Origin: Chara braunii
Lineage: Eukaryota; Streptophyta; Charophyceae; Charales; Characeae
DNA length: 25,000 nucleotides
Direction: 5' to 3'
Assembly (NCBI GenBank): GCA_003427395.1
Contig: BFEA01000176.1
Location: forward strand, 637,432 to 662,431
The position numbers and the translations under genes were made by a program. The first letter of the stretch is position 1. The number at the start of each line of letters is the position of its first letter. The notes under the pieces were generated by a model. That model searched no databases and was not told the DNA's origin. It saw only the letters and a list, made by a program, of their open reading frames with translations. Positions 1 to 9,102 of the stretch are shown in pieces.

Positions 1-1
1 C

Positions 2-25
<24 letters not shown>
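1..25. repeat. (CT)n microsatellite at the window edge
   Basis: An uninterrupted CT dinucleotide run that probably continues upstream of the window. Confidence 0.9.
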
Positions 26-32
<7 letters not shown>

Positions 33-75
33 CCCACCGCACGTCACCCCCAACAGTTTCCTTCAGTTGTCATAG

Positions 76-198
76 GACCTCGCTGCACTGCTCTCGAAAT
101 GAGCAAAACGAGAGTGAATCTTCCGCTAGAACATGGACACATACACCGCCATGATTGTTTGTCTTTTGTGGATGTGGAGAGTAGTGGAGCGAAGCCCA
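76..198 (-). mobile_element. Foldback MITE, copy 1 (GGGCTTCGCTGCAC family)
   Basis: The ends are inverted: GGACCTCGCTGCACTGCTCT on the left against GGGCTTCGCTCCACTACTCT as the complement of the right. Read on the minus strand, the inside matches the element at 1170-1310 over most of its length, including ATGGCGGTGTATNNNTCCAT and CTAGCGGAAGATTCACTCTC. About 120 bp with no coding capacity. The target duplication is not clear. Confidence 0.7.
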
Positions 199-234
199 AC
201 GACTCAACGAGACACTCCCTTCCCTCCCTATCAG

Positions 235-351
235 CGGCCACACCACTCTCGAAATGTGCAAAAGACAAAAATGTGGCGGGTGCTTCTGGCCATGTTCTAG
301 CGGTAAGTTCATTCTCATTTTGCCGTTTTCGAGAGTGGTGTGGCGATGCCC
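235..351 (+). mobile_element. Foldback MITE, copy 2
   Basis: The ends are GGCCACACCACTCTCGAAAT and, as the complement of the right end, GGGCATCGCCACACCACTCT. The interior carries the same CATGTTCTAGCGGTAAGTTCATTCTC block as the neighbouring copies in shifted form (quoted here only as CATGTTCTAGCGG). It sits only 36 bp from copy 1, in the opposite orientation. Confidence 0.65.
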
Positions 352-386
352 TTAGCTTCAATTGTTATACCCCAATTGGCGAATGG

Positions 387-427
387 CATAAACTGTTGAA
401 ATACAAACCGGGCCCATGTTCGAATGC
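387..427 (+). ncRNA. tRNA-like SINE fragment (B box)
   Basis: A 23-nt stretch at 387-409 (centre ACTGTTGAAATACA) is identical to 21022-21044. It is followed by a degenerate B box, TGTTCGAATGC, at 417-427. GAA sits where an anticodon would fall, so descent from a tRNA-Phe-like RNA is possible. No intact cloverleaf is present; read it as a SINE relic. Confidence 0.4.
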
Positions 428-609
428 AGATGCAATCAAAATAAATTGTTCGGAACTGAAAAAAAAAAGATTCTGAAAATATTCTGAATTGTTAAGAACA
501 AGACGAGAAAAACACTAGCCGCACTTTCTTTTTTCTTTTTTTCGTTCTTTTGCTTTTAGGGAAGGGGCACTTTCTGGTGGTAATTGAATTGGTTGGACTT
601 ACGGAATTA

Positions 610-1123
610 GAGGCTTGCCACACAGGCTGTCGAAAACCCTGTTTTCGACAATTTTGCATCGCCACACAGACTTTCGAAGAATTGCGGCTCAAAAAACTTT
701 CGACAGGTGTCAGAATGGTCCTTTCGACAGGCGCCCTCCAGCAACGGTTTCCTCCCGCCTGCAGGTGAAAAAAATTCGACAGTGTCCCGCCGGGCTTTCG
801 AAAATTGCGTTCGAATTTGCGTTGGCAGGGAATGCTCCCTGACAGCCGTGGCCTGTTTGTCAGTATGTAGTCAACAGTTGCTGTTGAAAATGGCATCGGC
901 ATCTGGTCCCCATCCGCGCACAAATTCATCCATTTAACAACGACCGCCTTCGCCACACAGCACCTGTCGAAAGGCCGCTTCGACTTGCCAACTTTCGAGA
1001 ACCTCGCCCCCACGACAGGATGTGTGGCGATAGGGGGGGGAAATTGTCGACGGCCGGACTGTCAAAAATGTACTGACACCTGTCAAAAATTTTCGACTTT
1101 CGACAGCCTGTGTGGCGAGCCTC
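610..1123. mobile_element. 514-bp TIR element, PIF/Harbinger-like, with TTA target duplication
   Basis: The left end, beginning GAGGCTTGCCACACAGGCTG and running on into TCGAAA, is the complement of the right end except for one base (26-bp TIR). The direct repeat TTA flanks it at 607-609 and 1124-1126, the known PIF/Harbinger target size and sequence. The module GCCACACAG followed by TGTCGAAA recurs inside at 661 and 952 and inverted near 1020, and TTTCGA motifs are scattered throughout. No transposase frame is present, so it is non-autonomous. Confidence 0.75.
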
Positions 1124-1169
1124 TTACCCTCCAGACCCACAGACTCCCGTCGCAGCCCTTATCAATTAT

Positions 1170-1310
1170 CACGATTATAGGGCTTCGCTGCACTACTCTC
1201 GACATGCACAACGGACAAAAATGATGGCGGTGTATCTTTCCATATTCTAGCGGAAGATTCACTCTCGTTTTGCACATTCCGAGACTAGTGCAGCGAGGCC
1301 CATAATCGTG
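1170..1310 (+). mobile_element. Foldback MITE, copy 3 (best preserved)
   Basis: The terminal inverted repeat begins CACGATTATAGGGCTTCGCT. The complement of the right end is CACGATTATGGGCCTCGCTG. Similarity of the arms continues for about 40 bp into the element. 141 bp, AT-flanked, no coding capacity. Confidence 0.75.
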
Positions 1311-1555
1311 CACCCGTCGGCCACAGGGAGAATATAATCATATATAACCACGGATTGAACGAGCTTCAGTATTTGGAAACTAAAAAAGACGAGGGAAAAA
1401 AAAAAAGAAAAAAAAAAAGAAACAGACGACCCCTCTCTCTTGTGGAAGTTGCTCGAAAGGACTGACAGCGGTGACAGGCCTCCTGTCGTGCCCCCACGAA
1501 CCTTGATAGACGCCATCCGGAAACGCCATCCGGAAGTGGGGCACCTATTCGCTCA
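1311..1555. other. Non-coding, A-rich spacer
   Basis: It contains an A-rich tract near 1395-1420 and a short tandem CGCCATCCGGAA at about 1511-1533. No gene is recognised. Confidence 0.5.
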
Positions 1556-1928
1556 CCTGGGGCGAAGTCCCACTTGGTCTAGCAATAGGAGCAAAGACTA
1601 TGGGATTAAAGCTCCTGAATCTGGATGTGTTTTACACACAGATGGAGAAATTCAGTTCAATCTCGATTTTCTGCACCTCCACTAAAAAAACGTCCAGATT
1701 CAGGCATTCAATCCAACCCTCTTTGGTAGTGAGACCTCGCCCCTAGGTACGGACTACCCTAGCAATAGAGTAGTAAACAGTACTGGATGAAGCTCCTGAA
1801 TCTGGAGGTGCTTAACACAGAGATGCGGAAATGCGGTCCGATCTCGATTTTCTGCATCTGTCCACAAAACCATCTAGATTCAGGCAGTAGATTCACTCCT
1901 CTTTGCCAGGGGGACCTCGCCCCTGGGG
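1556..1928. repeat. Two tandem foldback units (GGGGCGAGGTCCCAC ends, CCTGAATCTGGA arms)
   Basis: Unit 1 (1556-1747) starts CCTGGGGCGAAGTCCCAC and ends in its near-complement. It contains CCTGAATCTGGA at 1613-1624 and the complement at 1693-1704. Unit 2 (about 1755-1928) repeats the layout, with CCTGAATCTGGA at 1795-1806 and a one-mismatch complement at 1873-1884. The interiors also match (ATCTCGATTTTCTGCA). The same end and arm motifs recur at 3307-3692. Confidence 0.7.
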
Positions 1929-2599
1929 TCGATATTCCGTGAGCGGTTCAGGTCTTTTTTTCTTTTCCCTTTTTTTTTTATTGTCATTATAGTATTACGG
2001 GGAACCCCGAGCCCCAAAGGAAAAGGACATACTTAAAAAAAAAAAAAGGACAAATTACGTCTGGAAGAAGAATAAACGGCATATGTATACACTACTTACC
2101 AATCGATGAATCAATTAGCCAATCAGATCGATCTTCCCATTGCATTTTATGCACACAACGGGTACCGACGAAAAAAAAAACAAAAACAATGGATACAAAT
2201 TGCCCCCTTCTGGAGAACGGGCGAATTGCAAATATACCCCTTGTCCAATGTCTCCCGGCGGATATAACTCAAGAATACACCCTTTCTTTTTTTTTCTTTT
2301 TTTTTTTTAACAAGAATACACATTCCTGGCAAAATATATACGTCTTCGCTAGCACAGAAAATAAAACACCCTTCTTGTATTTATTTTCGCTCTATTCTTG
2401 TGGAATGCTTGCGAGCATACTAAGCCAACATATAAATATATAAAATATATAATATAGATATATATAAAAATATATAAAAATATACAAAAATATACAAAGC
2501 CAAAAATTACCATCTTCCTCCGAATAGAGCGTACAAACATATAATACCAAAATTCCACTGGGTAAATAGTTAACTTCAAATACGTACGTACCCTCCGCT
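1929..2599. other. AT-rich non-coding DNA
   Basis: Poly-T and poly-A tracts and a long TA-rich stretch (ATATAAATATATAAAATATA type) at 2433-2495. No frame in it resembles a protein. Confidence 0.5.
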
Positions 2600-2619
2600 G
2601 AATTTTCGGGTGAAAATTC
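2600..2619. repeat. Short perfect hairpin
   Basis: GAATTTTC, then the loop GGGT, then GAAAATTC. It lies just left of MITE copy 4. Confidence 0.6.
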
Positions 2620-2627
2620 ACGACATC

Positions 2628-2735
2628 GGACCTCACTACTAAGCGCATGCACAAAAAACAAGATATGTGCCGCTGTATCTTCCCATGTTCCAGCGCAAAT
2701 TCATTCTCAAAATTTCCACATTCAAGTACTACATT
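2628..2735 (-). mobile_element. Foldback MITE, copy 4 (decayed)
   Basis: Begins GGACCTCACTACT and carries ATGCACAAAAAACAAGA, TGCCGCTGTATCTTCCCATG and TTCATTCTCAAAATTTCCAC. These align with the interior of the copies at 1-1310. The end repeats are only partly kept. Confidence 0.5.
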
Positions 2736-3306
2736 TACGTAGTCGACCGGAGACTCATTTAACCATATTATATTATCTTTCAGAGTATCTTTCCGGTACA
2801 TTTTTTTGATATTTTGCGCACTAAGGAGCTACAAACGCCGTCTAAAAAAAAAAAAAAAAAAAAAAGCCGGCTGTTCATCACACACTGCCAACACTACAAC
2901 ATTTTTTTCATTTCGAGTTTAACTAAATATTTTTGCTCTTTTAAATTAACACATTCCGGAACTGACAATAGTTTTAATGGAACCAAAAAAAAAAAAAGTT
3001 CACTCCAACAACTGCAAACGATCATCGTGAATTATTAATTAGCAATTCTTTTTTATTTATTATTATTATTATTTTTTTTTTTTAAGCAAGTTACATTGGT
3101 CTCTCAACTTCACCTCACACTACCTACCTACCTACCACTTCTCCTAACTACAGTCATACGGGCGCGGTGACCCACTAACGGGGGTTTCGTTTACGTTCCG
3201 TGTATTTTCCAACGTGGTCACACTACAGGAGGGCCGCCGTTAGATTTTCAGATCGGGATCGGATGGCAAGGAGACATGTATGTACACAGTCGAAACCAGA
3301 ATAAAA
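2736..3306. other. AT-rich non-coding DNA
   Basis: Includes a 22-nt poly-A at 2844-2865, a TTATTATTATT stretch near 3058 and a CTAC repeat near 3121. No gene is recognised. Confidence 0.5.
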
Positions 3307-3692
3307 CCCCTCGAGAAGTAGGACATGGCCCCGGGGCCAAGTCCCACTAGCAGCAGCGTTGAGCTACCTCAACGCCTGAATCTGGACGTTTCTGCGGAGA
3401 TGTGCAGAACTCGTGTCGAGTTTCCTGAACTGCACGCCTCCACAAACACGTCCAGATTCAGGCCGTTGAGGTCGCTCAACGCTGCTGCTAGTGGGACTTC
3501 CCCTCGAGAGTGGGACATGGCCCCGGGGCCAAGTCCCACTAGCAGCGTCGAGCTACCTCAACGCCTGAATCTGGACGTTTTTGCGGAGATGTGCAGAACT
3601 GGTGTCGACTTTCCTGAACTGCACACCTCCACAAACACGTCCAGATTCAGGCCGTAGCTCAACGCTGCTGCTAGTGGGACTTGGCCCCCGTG
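3307..3692. repeat. Tandem pair of long foldback hairpins (period 192)
   Basis: Two units, about 3307-3499 and 3500-3692, each fold on themselves. In unit 1 the left arm 3333-3391 (GGGGCCAAGTCCCACTAGCA onward to TCTGGACGTTT) is almost fully complementary to 3444-3499. In unit 2, 3525-3580 pairs with 3632-3692. Loops are about 50 nt. The outer end, GGGGCCAAGTCCCAC, and the inner CCTGAATCTGGACG link it to 1556-1928. An open frame crosses it, but only because the repeat lacks stops. Confidence 0.75.
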
Positions 3693-4434
3693 GAAATCCT
3701 AGCAGCAAGAACTTTGAACCGTGTTCACGAGAGAGAGCATGCTTGGGCTAAGAACTTAAACCGGCAATTAAACAGAAAAACCAAAACAAATTAAATTTTC
3801 TACAACGCGAATAATCAAGCTGAAATATTCAAATATGAATTAAAAAAAAAGAATATCAGAGTACTACTTCAATTCCAATTATGCTCCAGGACCTGCTCTG
3901 TGTAATATATGTGTGCCAAAAACACGCTAAGAACAAATTTCTAAAAATCAAAGCTACGAATTTAATATCTTATATCTACAAAATAACAGCTAGTACTTTT
4001 TTTGGATCAAGATATTTATGCTTTTACTCGGGGTTTTTTTTTATGCTAATACACTCTCTCTACTATCCTACTAATCCTAGCACAAGTAGCTGATAAGCAT
4101 ATATTGACATGCAGTCATATTATCAGCAATGGACCTAATGGTTAACGTTCGAATCAATCAATATTATATAATAGTTCATTTGAAGTTTTGAACAAATTTT
4201 ATTTTCAAAATCGCTACGAATCATCTTTGACCTTCAGTGATCTCACTGTCGACTCGGATGTCAGAGAGATCACCTCCTCATCTCTGAGGTAACGAAGAGA
4301 AACAAAGCACCTCAAAAAAAAAAGGCGGCAAAGATTCACACCACTCGAGAAGTGCCAAGATGATTCAGGGCTTTAGGACGAACCCCTCAAACAAAAAAAA
4401 AGAGTGCTCCAGATTTCCCAAGCAGCGGCCGTAC
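3693..4434. other. AT-rich non-coding DNA
   Basis: No gene is seen. A small hairpin (GCTGATAA at 4089-4096 with TTATCAGC at 4120-4127) and a short inverted GTGATCTC/GAGATCAC pair at about 4239-4273 are the only structure noted. Confidence 0.45.
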
Positions 4435-4458
4435 TTTTTTTTTTTTTTTTTTTTTTTT
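4435..4458. repeat. 24-nt poly-T tract
   Basis: Uninterrupted T run. Similar runs occur at 5362-5386 (A), 7843-7865 (T), 2844-2865 (A) and 23071-23092 (T). Some could be retroposon tails. Confidence 0.9.
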
Positions 4459-4744
4459 GGATCTTTACTTCGGCAGCCCCCGTCGCAACCTACCGTATCA
4501 ACACCCCCCATAAAAGAGTGATCTCCTCCCTTCAACACAGCACCTACTGCACCTCCCCCTTGAATCCTTCAACCCTTCGTATCCAATGTCCCTTTTCCGC
4601 TAATGTCCCTTCCTGTTCTCCCTACTCACATCTCTCTCTCTCTCACTCTCTGTGCGTGTAGGACTGGCCTTTCCCTGTCGCCAGTACCAGTTCTCCACGG
4701 GACATACTAAGCTGCCTCTCTGGTACTTGATCGCCTCCTAGGCT

Positions 4745-4917
4745 CTTACCTTTCTCTCTCGTGTTCCCGGTTGTGAACTTATGACGAAATAGTATCTCCT
4801 CGTCAACTCTCTCTCTCTCTCTCTCTCTCTCTTACCTTTCTCTCTCGTGTTCCCGGTTGTGAACTTAAGACGAAATAGTATCTCCTCGTCAACTCTCTCT
4901 CTCTCTCTATCTTTCTC
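4745..4917. repeat. 86-bp tandem duplication with CT microsatellite
   Basis: Two copies of a unit starting CTTACCTTTCTCTCTCGTGT and ending in a (CT)n tail start at 4745 and 4831. They differ by about one base in the unique part. Slippage at the CT tails is a likely cause. Confidence 0.85.
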
Positions 4918-4920
4918 TCT

Positions 4921-4957
4921 TACACACACACACACGCACACGCGCACACACACACAG
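4921..4957. repeat. (CA)n microsatellite
   Basis: A run of ACACAC with a few CG interruptions, directly after the CT-tailed duplication. Confidence 0.85.
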
Positions 4958-5289
4958 CGCGCACTCAACAGCCCTCGTCGATAGCAATACATGACATAAC
5001 ACACACCTCTCCTCTCCTTCCACCTCACTGTAGTCTTTTTCGGATGCAGAACTTCGATATTTCCAGATCACCGCAAAACGAAGCAGAAGAGGCAACACCC
5101 GCTTTGAATTCGATTTCCTCCGATTGAATTGACTTCAGAAACACTGCTTCGCTTATGTGACCTAGTCGTACAGCTGCTGACTAGTCTTAGGAAATAGCAC
5201 ATCGTGCATATCATTGAAAAATGATTCAAAAATCATTGTCGTAAATGGACATCACAACTTCACAAGTCCGAGTGAACTCGCAACCACCC
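4958..5289. other. Non-coding spacer
   Basis: Mixed sequence with no gene recognised. Confidence 0.4.
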
Positions 5290-5590
5290 AGTGACCCAGA
5301 CAAATGGAAAAAGAACAAAAGGAAGACGCAACCTACTTCCGACAACGGGAATAAGATGACCAAAAAAAAAAAAAAAAAAAAAAAAACACAGAAACAAAAA
5401 ATGGAGACTAAAGAAAAAGAGAAAAAGAGATGATACAGACGGAAGAAAAAGAACAAAAGAAGAGATGATGACGACGGAAAAGGAGAAAAAGAGAAGAGAG
5501 CAATAGAGGAAGGAAGAGCTCGCAACCAAAGAAAGCAACCGAAAAGGGGGCGAAGGGGGGGAAGGGGGGGGGCACGAAGGGAGAACGACT
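5290..5590. repeat. Purine-rich strand with 25-nt poly-A
   Basis: The plus strand is mostly A and G for 300 bp (GAAAAAGA, GGAAGA and GAAGGGGGGG types), including the poly-A at 5362-5386. It reads as Lys-rich or Phe/Ser-rich frames on the two strands, which are composition artefacts. Confidence 0.7.
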
Positions 5591-5689
5591 TTGGAGCCGA
5601 CTGCACCTACACAGTGCCACGGAGAAGAAGACAACCAAGCTGTACGCAAAATCAACTGGCGCACGAGCTACTACTGCGTCAAATAATAG

Positions 5690-6180
5690 TCGAATTGCTT
5701 GTATTCGAATACACTACATATTCCCACCCTCCACGCATCGATTACAACATCACACTCCCTCTACGGCGTCTACGCTAAACCAATTACAATCACTACGACC
5801 AGCACGCTGATACAAACTACCAACTCGACATTCTCGGTGACATCAAATCGTAGCACAATGCGCAATTCTATATCGAATACTACATGTCTTGTCGATCGCA
5901 GACGAAAGAAAGAGTAGTAGAGTAACCGTTACGGCCCTAACGTGATACTATACAACGCTAAAAATCAGGAACGAGAATGAACTAATCGAATACAACGATG
6001 GTAATCGATCGCAATCGAACTCGATCACAAGTTCACAACTACTAGATTTCAGAGAACTACGGTAGACATGAAGAAGTCGAAAGCACAAACAAACATGTCG
6101 TAATCGAATAGAACGCTAATCGAATCACAAAACCAAAATGTCGGTAATCGAATACTACTGGTGGACTACAACGTACTACA
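5690..6180. repeat. Dispersed ATCGAATAC-type motif region
   Basis: The motif AATCGAATA or a near form recurs irregularly (near 5704, 5873, 5985, 6103, 6117 and 6146) in CA-rich non-coding DNA. It resembles a decayed short-period repeat. No gene is seen. Confidence 0.35.
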
Positions 6181-6198
6181 CATTAAAAGAAGTATGAG

Positions 6199-6279
6199 AG
6201 CCAGAACGATAGCAGAATGCAAAAGAGCCAAAACGATAGCAGAATGCAAAAGGGCCAGAACGATAGCAGAATGCAAAAC
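6199..6279. repeat. 27-bp minisatellite, three copies
   Basis: The unit AGCCAGAACGATAGCAGAAT plus GCAAAAG is repeated three times with one or two changes per copy. The 27-bp period keeps a frame open on the minus strand (LLHSAIVLA repeated), but nothing else supports coding. Confidence 0.85.
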
Positions 6280-6427
6280 AGCGAATCGGATTACAAATAC
6301 TAAATGTTCCCATTCAACGTAGACGAGCGTGCATAACATACAATTACTACGGTAATAAAGCATTCTTAAAAAAAAAATAAGAACGCGCACATCAGGTACA
6401 CTGGAAGACAACAAAGGGATTCGACAT

Positions 6428-7140
6428 GCTGTCTGAATTTCAACAGAAGACAGCCGCGAAAAAAAAACAAAAAAAGAAGTATCCGCGAAAACAACGACCG
6501 ACCTCAGGGGTAATAGGGGTAGTACTATGATCTGGCTAATCCAAACACATCAACAGCCTGAACGTAACCTGTGTGAGTTTTTTTTTTTTTTTTTTCTGTT
6601 TTTATGTGCATCTGACTGATTACAGCGGGCGGGATTCGAACTCTACTCTGTATTTCAACAGATTACCGACCGACCGACCTAAAAAGGTAATCGGCGTGCG
6701 ATCTGACGAATCCGTGCACGTCAACAGCCTGAACAGAAATCAAATAGAATCATTTTTTGTGCTTCCGTTCATCTGACTGATTGCATAGGGGGATCCGTAC
6801 ACGTCAACAGCCTGAACAGCAATCGAATTCCAACAAAAAAAAAAAAAAGCATTCGTTGTATTTCCGTTCTCCTGACTGATTGCATAGGGGAAAATTGCAC
6901 TCTAGTCTGTATTTCAACAGATAACCCGACCGACCTCAGGGGTAATCGGCGTGCGATCTGACGAATCCGTACACGTCGACAGCCTGAACAGAAATCGAAT
7001 AATAAAAGCATTCGTTGTATTTCCGTTCATCTGATTGATTGCATCGGGGGACTCGCACTCTGGGACCTGTATTCCAACACGTGCATTTTCCATTCAGCCG
7101 ATTGCATCCGGATTCGAAATTCGGATCTGTATATCAACAC
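6428..7140 (-). repeat. Diverged tandem array with tRNA-like B boxes
   Basis: CAGCCTGAAC occurs at 6554, 6725, 6808 and 6980 (spacings 171, 83 and 172). Accompanying blocks are CTGACTGATTGCATAGGG, TCTGTATTTCAACAGAT and GGTAATCGGCGTGCGATCTG. On the minus strand one unit contains CTGTTGAAATACAGAGT followed by the B box GAGTTCGAATCCC (plus 6631-6643), like the SINE heads at 387 and 21022. I read it as a tandemly amplified SINE or tRNA-derived unit; the 83-bp step looks like an internal deletion. Confidence 0.6.
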
Positions 7141-7485
7141 TCTCAAATACCAACTCAAAAAAACACAAAAATACAAACGAAGAAAAAAACGAAAACACAC
7201 AACCAAGAAAAAAGATGAGCAAGCTCCTGGAGGGACAAAAAAAAAAAAAGGTGAAGAGAAAACGACTAGTAGCAAAAAAATTTAAAGCGAAAAGACGCAA
7301 AACAGACCGGGATCTGAACAAAGAAGACGCACGCGACGTCAACTCTTTTTTTTTTTTTTTCTCGAACCCGCCGCCGGCACCTACAGAGAGTTGCGCAAAC
7401 GACGAGCCATCATGACCCTCCCACATCTCATCTCTCTTCCCCCACAATGTCATATCTTCCTTACAATTTGCCGTTCGCTCTCCGT
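7141..7485. other. A-rich non-coding DNA
   Basis: Poly-A-rich from 7155 to 7320 and a poly-T at about 7346-7360. The Lys/Arg-rich frame here is a result of the A-rich composition. Confidence 0.45.
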
Positions 7486-7675
7486 TGTTTCCATGCTGCA
7501 ACCTCTCCCTTTCCCTCTTCAACGCACCAGCACACAGAAAACGATTGTATGTGGCCCTATTCAACGTTCAGGTTCGGCGTCATTTCCAAGCTGCAACGTC
7601 TCCCTTTCCCTCTTCCACGCACCAGCACACAAAACGATTGTACGTGGCCCCATTCAACGTTCATGTTCATCGCAC
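7486..7675. repeat. 95-bp tandem duplication
   Basis: Two copies of a unit containing GCTGCAACCTCTCCCTTTCC, AACGCACCAGCACACA and GGCCCTATTCAACGTTCA. The landmark GCTGCA falls at 7495 and 7590. The copies differ at several positions. Confidence 0.8.
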
Positions 7676-7873
7676 ACGTGTCTGTCTATATATAGAACTC
7701 TATGCTCGTGTTCCGAAACAAAACGTTTGGCTGGCCATCGATTTCCTTCCTCCCCCCTCTCCTCCCAATTTACGGTCCCCCGGTCCCGATCTCGGTCCCG
7801 ATCTCCTCTTTCAATCTATCATTTCCCGCTTCCTGATGCATCTTTTTTTTTTTTTTTTTTTTTTTCCTGTTCT

Positions 7874-7945
7874 AAACGTTCTACCGCTACGTTCTAAACG
7901 TTCTACCGCTACGTTCTAAAAACGTCCTACCGCACGTCCACGCTA
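7874..7945. repeat. Short tandem ACGTTCTAAACGTTCTACCG
   Basis: ACGTTCTAA and ACGTTCTACCGCT alternate about three times after the poly-T at 7843-7865. The last copy has diverged. Confidence 0.65.
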
Positions 7946-9102
7946 CAGAATTCAAAAGACAGTCCGTATCCCGACGACTTTCAGTCCCGAGTCCGGACAT
8001 ACACCTCACGTTCTAAGGTCAACGACGCTTGGTAGTTCAGACGAGACGTTGTTCGACTCCCCAACGACTAACGACCCCAACGACAAACGACTACTAGTAA
8101 TTGTCGCTACCCGGCAACGACCTACAGACGAGCACAATCATGAAAGCAAAAAGATCACCGTAACGGGGGATGGGATGACACACAAAAGGAAAAAAAAAAA
8201 GCACACAAAATAACATGGTGCATTGGAGAAAAACAGTATTTTCTTCTCGATCAGAACACTTGTCAAGATGATCTCCCTCTCCTATCGGGATCTGGGACTC
8301 GACATCATTCCCGCGCTCAATAACGTCCTCCTCCCAAGGCTCCAGGTCCCGTCCCGTGGGAGTCAGGCCTGCGAGTAGAACGCGCGGTCGACAACGCGGG
8401 CTCTCCACCCACAGGAATGAAAAATTACAAGCCGTCGAGGACAGACGGATCCCGACGATCATCGCGATCGTCAACATCGGGAGACGGGATCTCGACGATG
8501 ATGATCGTCAACATCGAGAGACCGACGACTACGAAGCACGTCGCCCGTTGGTCGCCGTCAATACAAACGATGGCGACAAAGATCGTCGTCGTCAGGACAC
8601 CGATGATGACCCGTCTTCCCCGCCCGATCGACCGATCCCGATCTCAATCAAACAGCTGCACGCAGGGAACGACGTCGGTCGGGAATTCACTGACAGGATC
8701 CGAAGCAAATTCTGGAAAAACAACAGCCTCAAAACAATGGACTGGAAAGAATGCAGCAGCAGACTCGCACACGGCCATCAAACCAAGCGCCTTTCCCTCC
8801 CCCCCACCCCCCTCCCCCATCTCCCTTTCCCTGTTAGCTGAATGGCACCACAACGGAACTACACAAAAACACCGCGCGCAACAAAACTCGTCACCTGCTG
8901 CTTTCTGCTGCGTTCCTGATGACGTCAACGAGAAACTTAGTCAGCACCAAGCACCAACGACAGCGGCATCAGCGGCCGCATAGCGTTGGTCTCTAGTCAC
9001 AACGGGGCGTCGGGGCTTTTAAAAGCAAAAGCAGCGCACGTACGCAAATTACTACCTAGTAAACTTCGCTCGGGCTGACGTCACAACAAAACGATTTGCT
9101 GC
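7946..9102. other. GC-richer non-coding DNA 3' of the hydrolase gene
   Basis: Many CGACGA and CGATC steps, with a short repeat of GATCGTCAACATCG at about 8468 and 8505. Two TGACGTCA-like palindromes lie near 8919 and at 9076-9083, the latter 20 bp past the hydrolase stop. Open frames of 127-188 codons run through 8094-8983 on both strands but resemble no family. The last stretch should hold the hydrolase 3' UTR; no AATAAA is seen there. Confidence 0.4.

Noticed and set aside
44-476. Open frames of 82-125 codons on both strands
   Set aside because: They run straight through two copies of a foldback MITE, whose inverted structure produces open frames on both strands.
3325-3657. Plus-strand frame with an internal protein repeat (SSVELPQRLNLDVSAEM type)
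   Set aside because: The protein repeat simply reflects the 192-bp (64-codon) tandem foldback; the same DNA is fully explained as a hairpin repeat.
4089-4127. Hairpin GCTGATAA/TTATCAGC as a regulatory or mobile feature
   Set aside because: Only 8 bp of stem in AT-rich DNA with no second copy; likely chance.
6166-6414. Hydrophobic minus-strand frame with LLHSAIVLA repeated
   Set aside because: It is the translation of a 27-bp minisatellite; the rest of the frame has no protein character.
7035-7415. Lys/Arg-rich frame resembling a nuclear basic protein
   Set aside because: Composition artefact of A-rich DNA; it runs into a poly-T tract read as poly-Phe.
8356-8983. Two overlapping plus-strand open frames (161 and 188 codons) with Arg/Asp-rich or Ser/Thr-rich protein
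   Set aside because: They overlap in different frames in CGACGA-rich DNA that keeps several frames open. No domain, no repeat conserved at the protein level and no start or splice context supports either.
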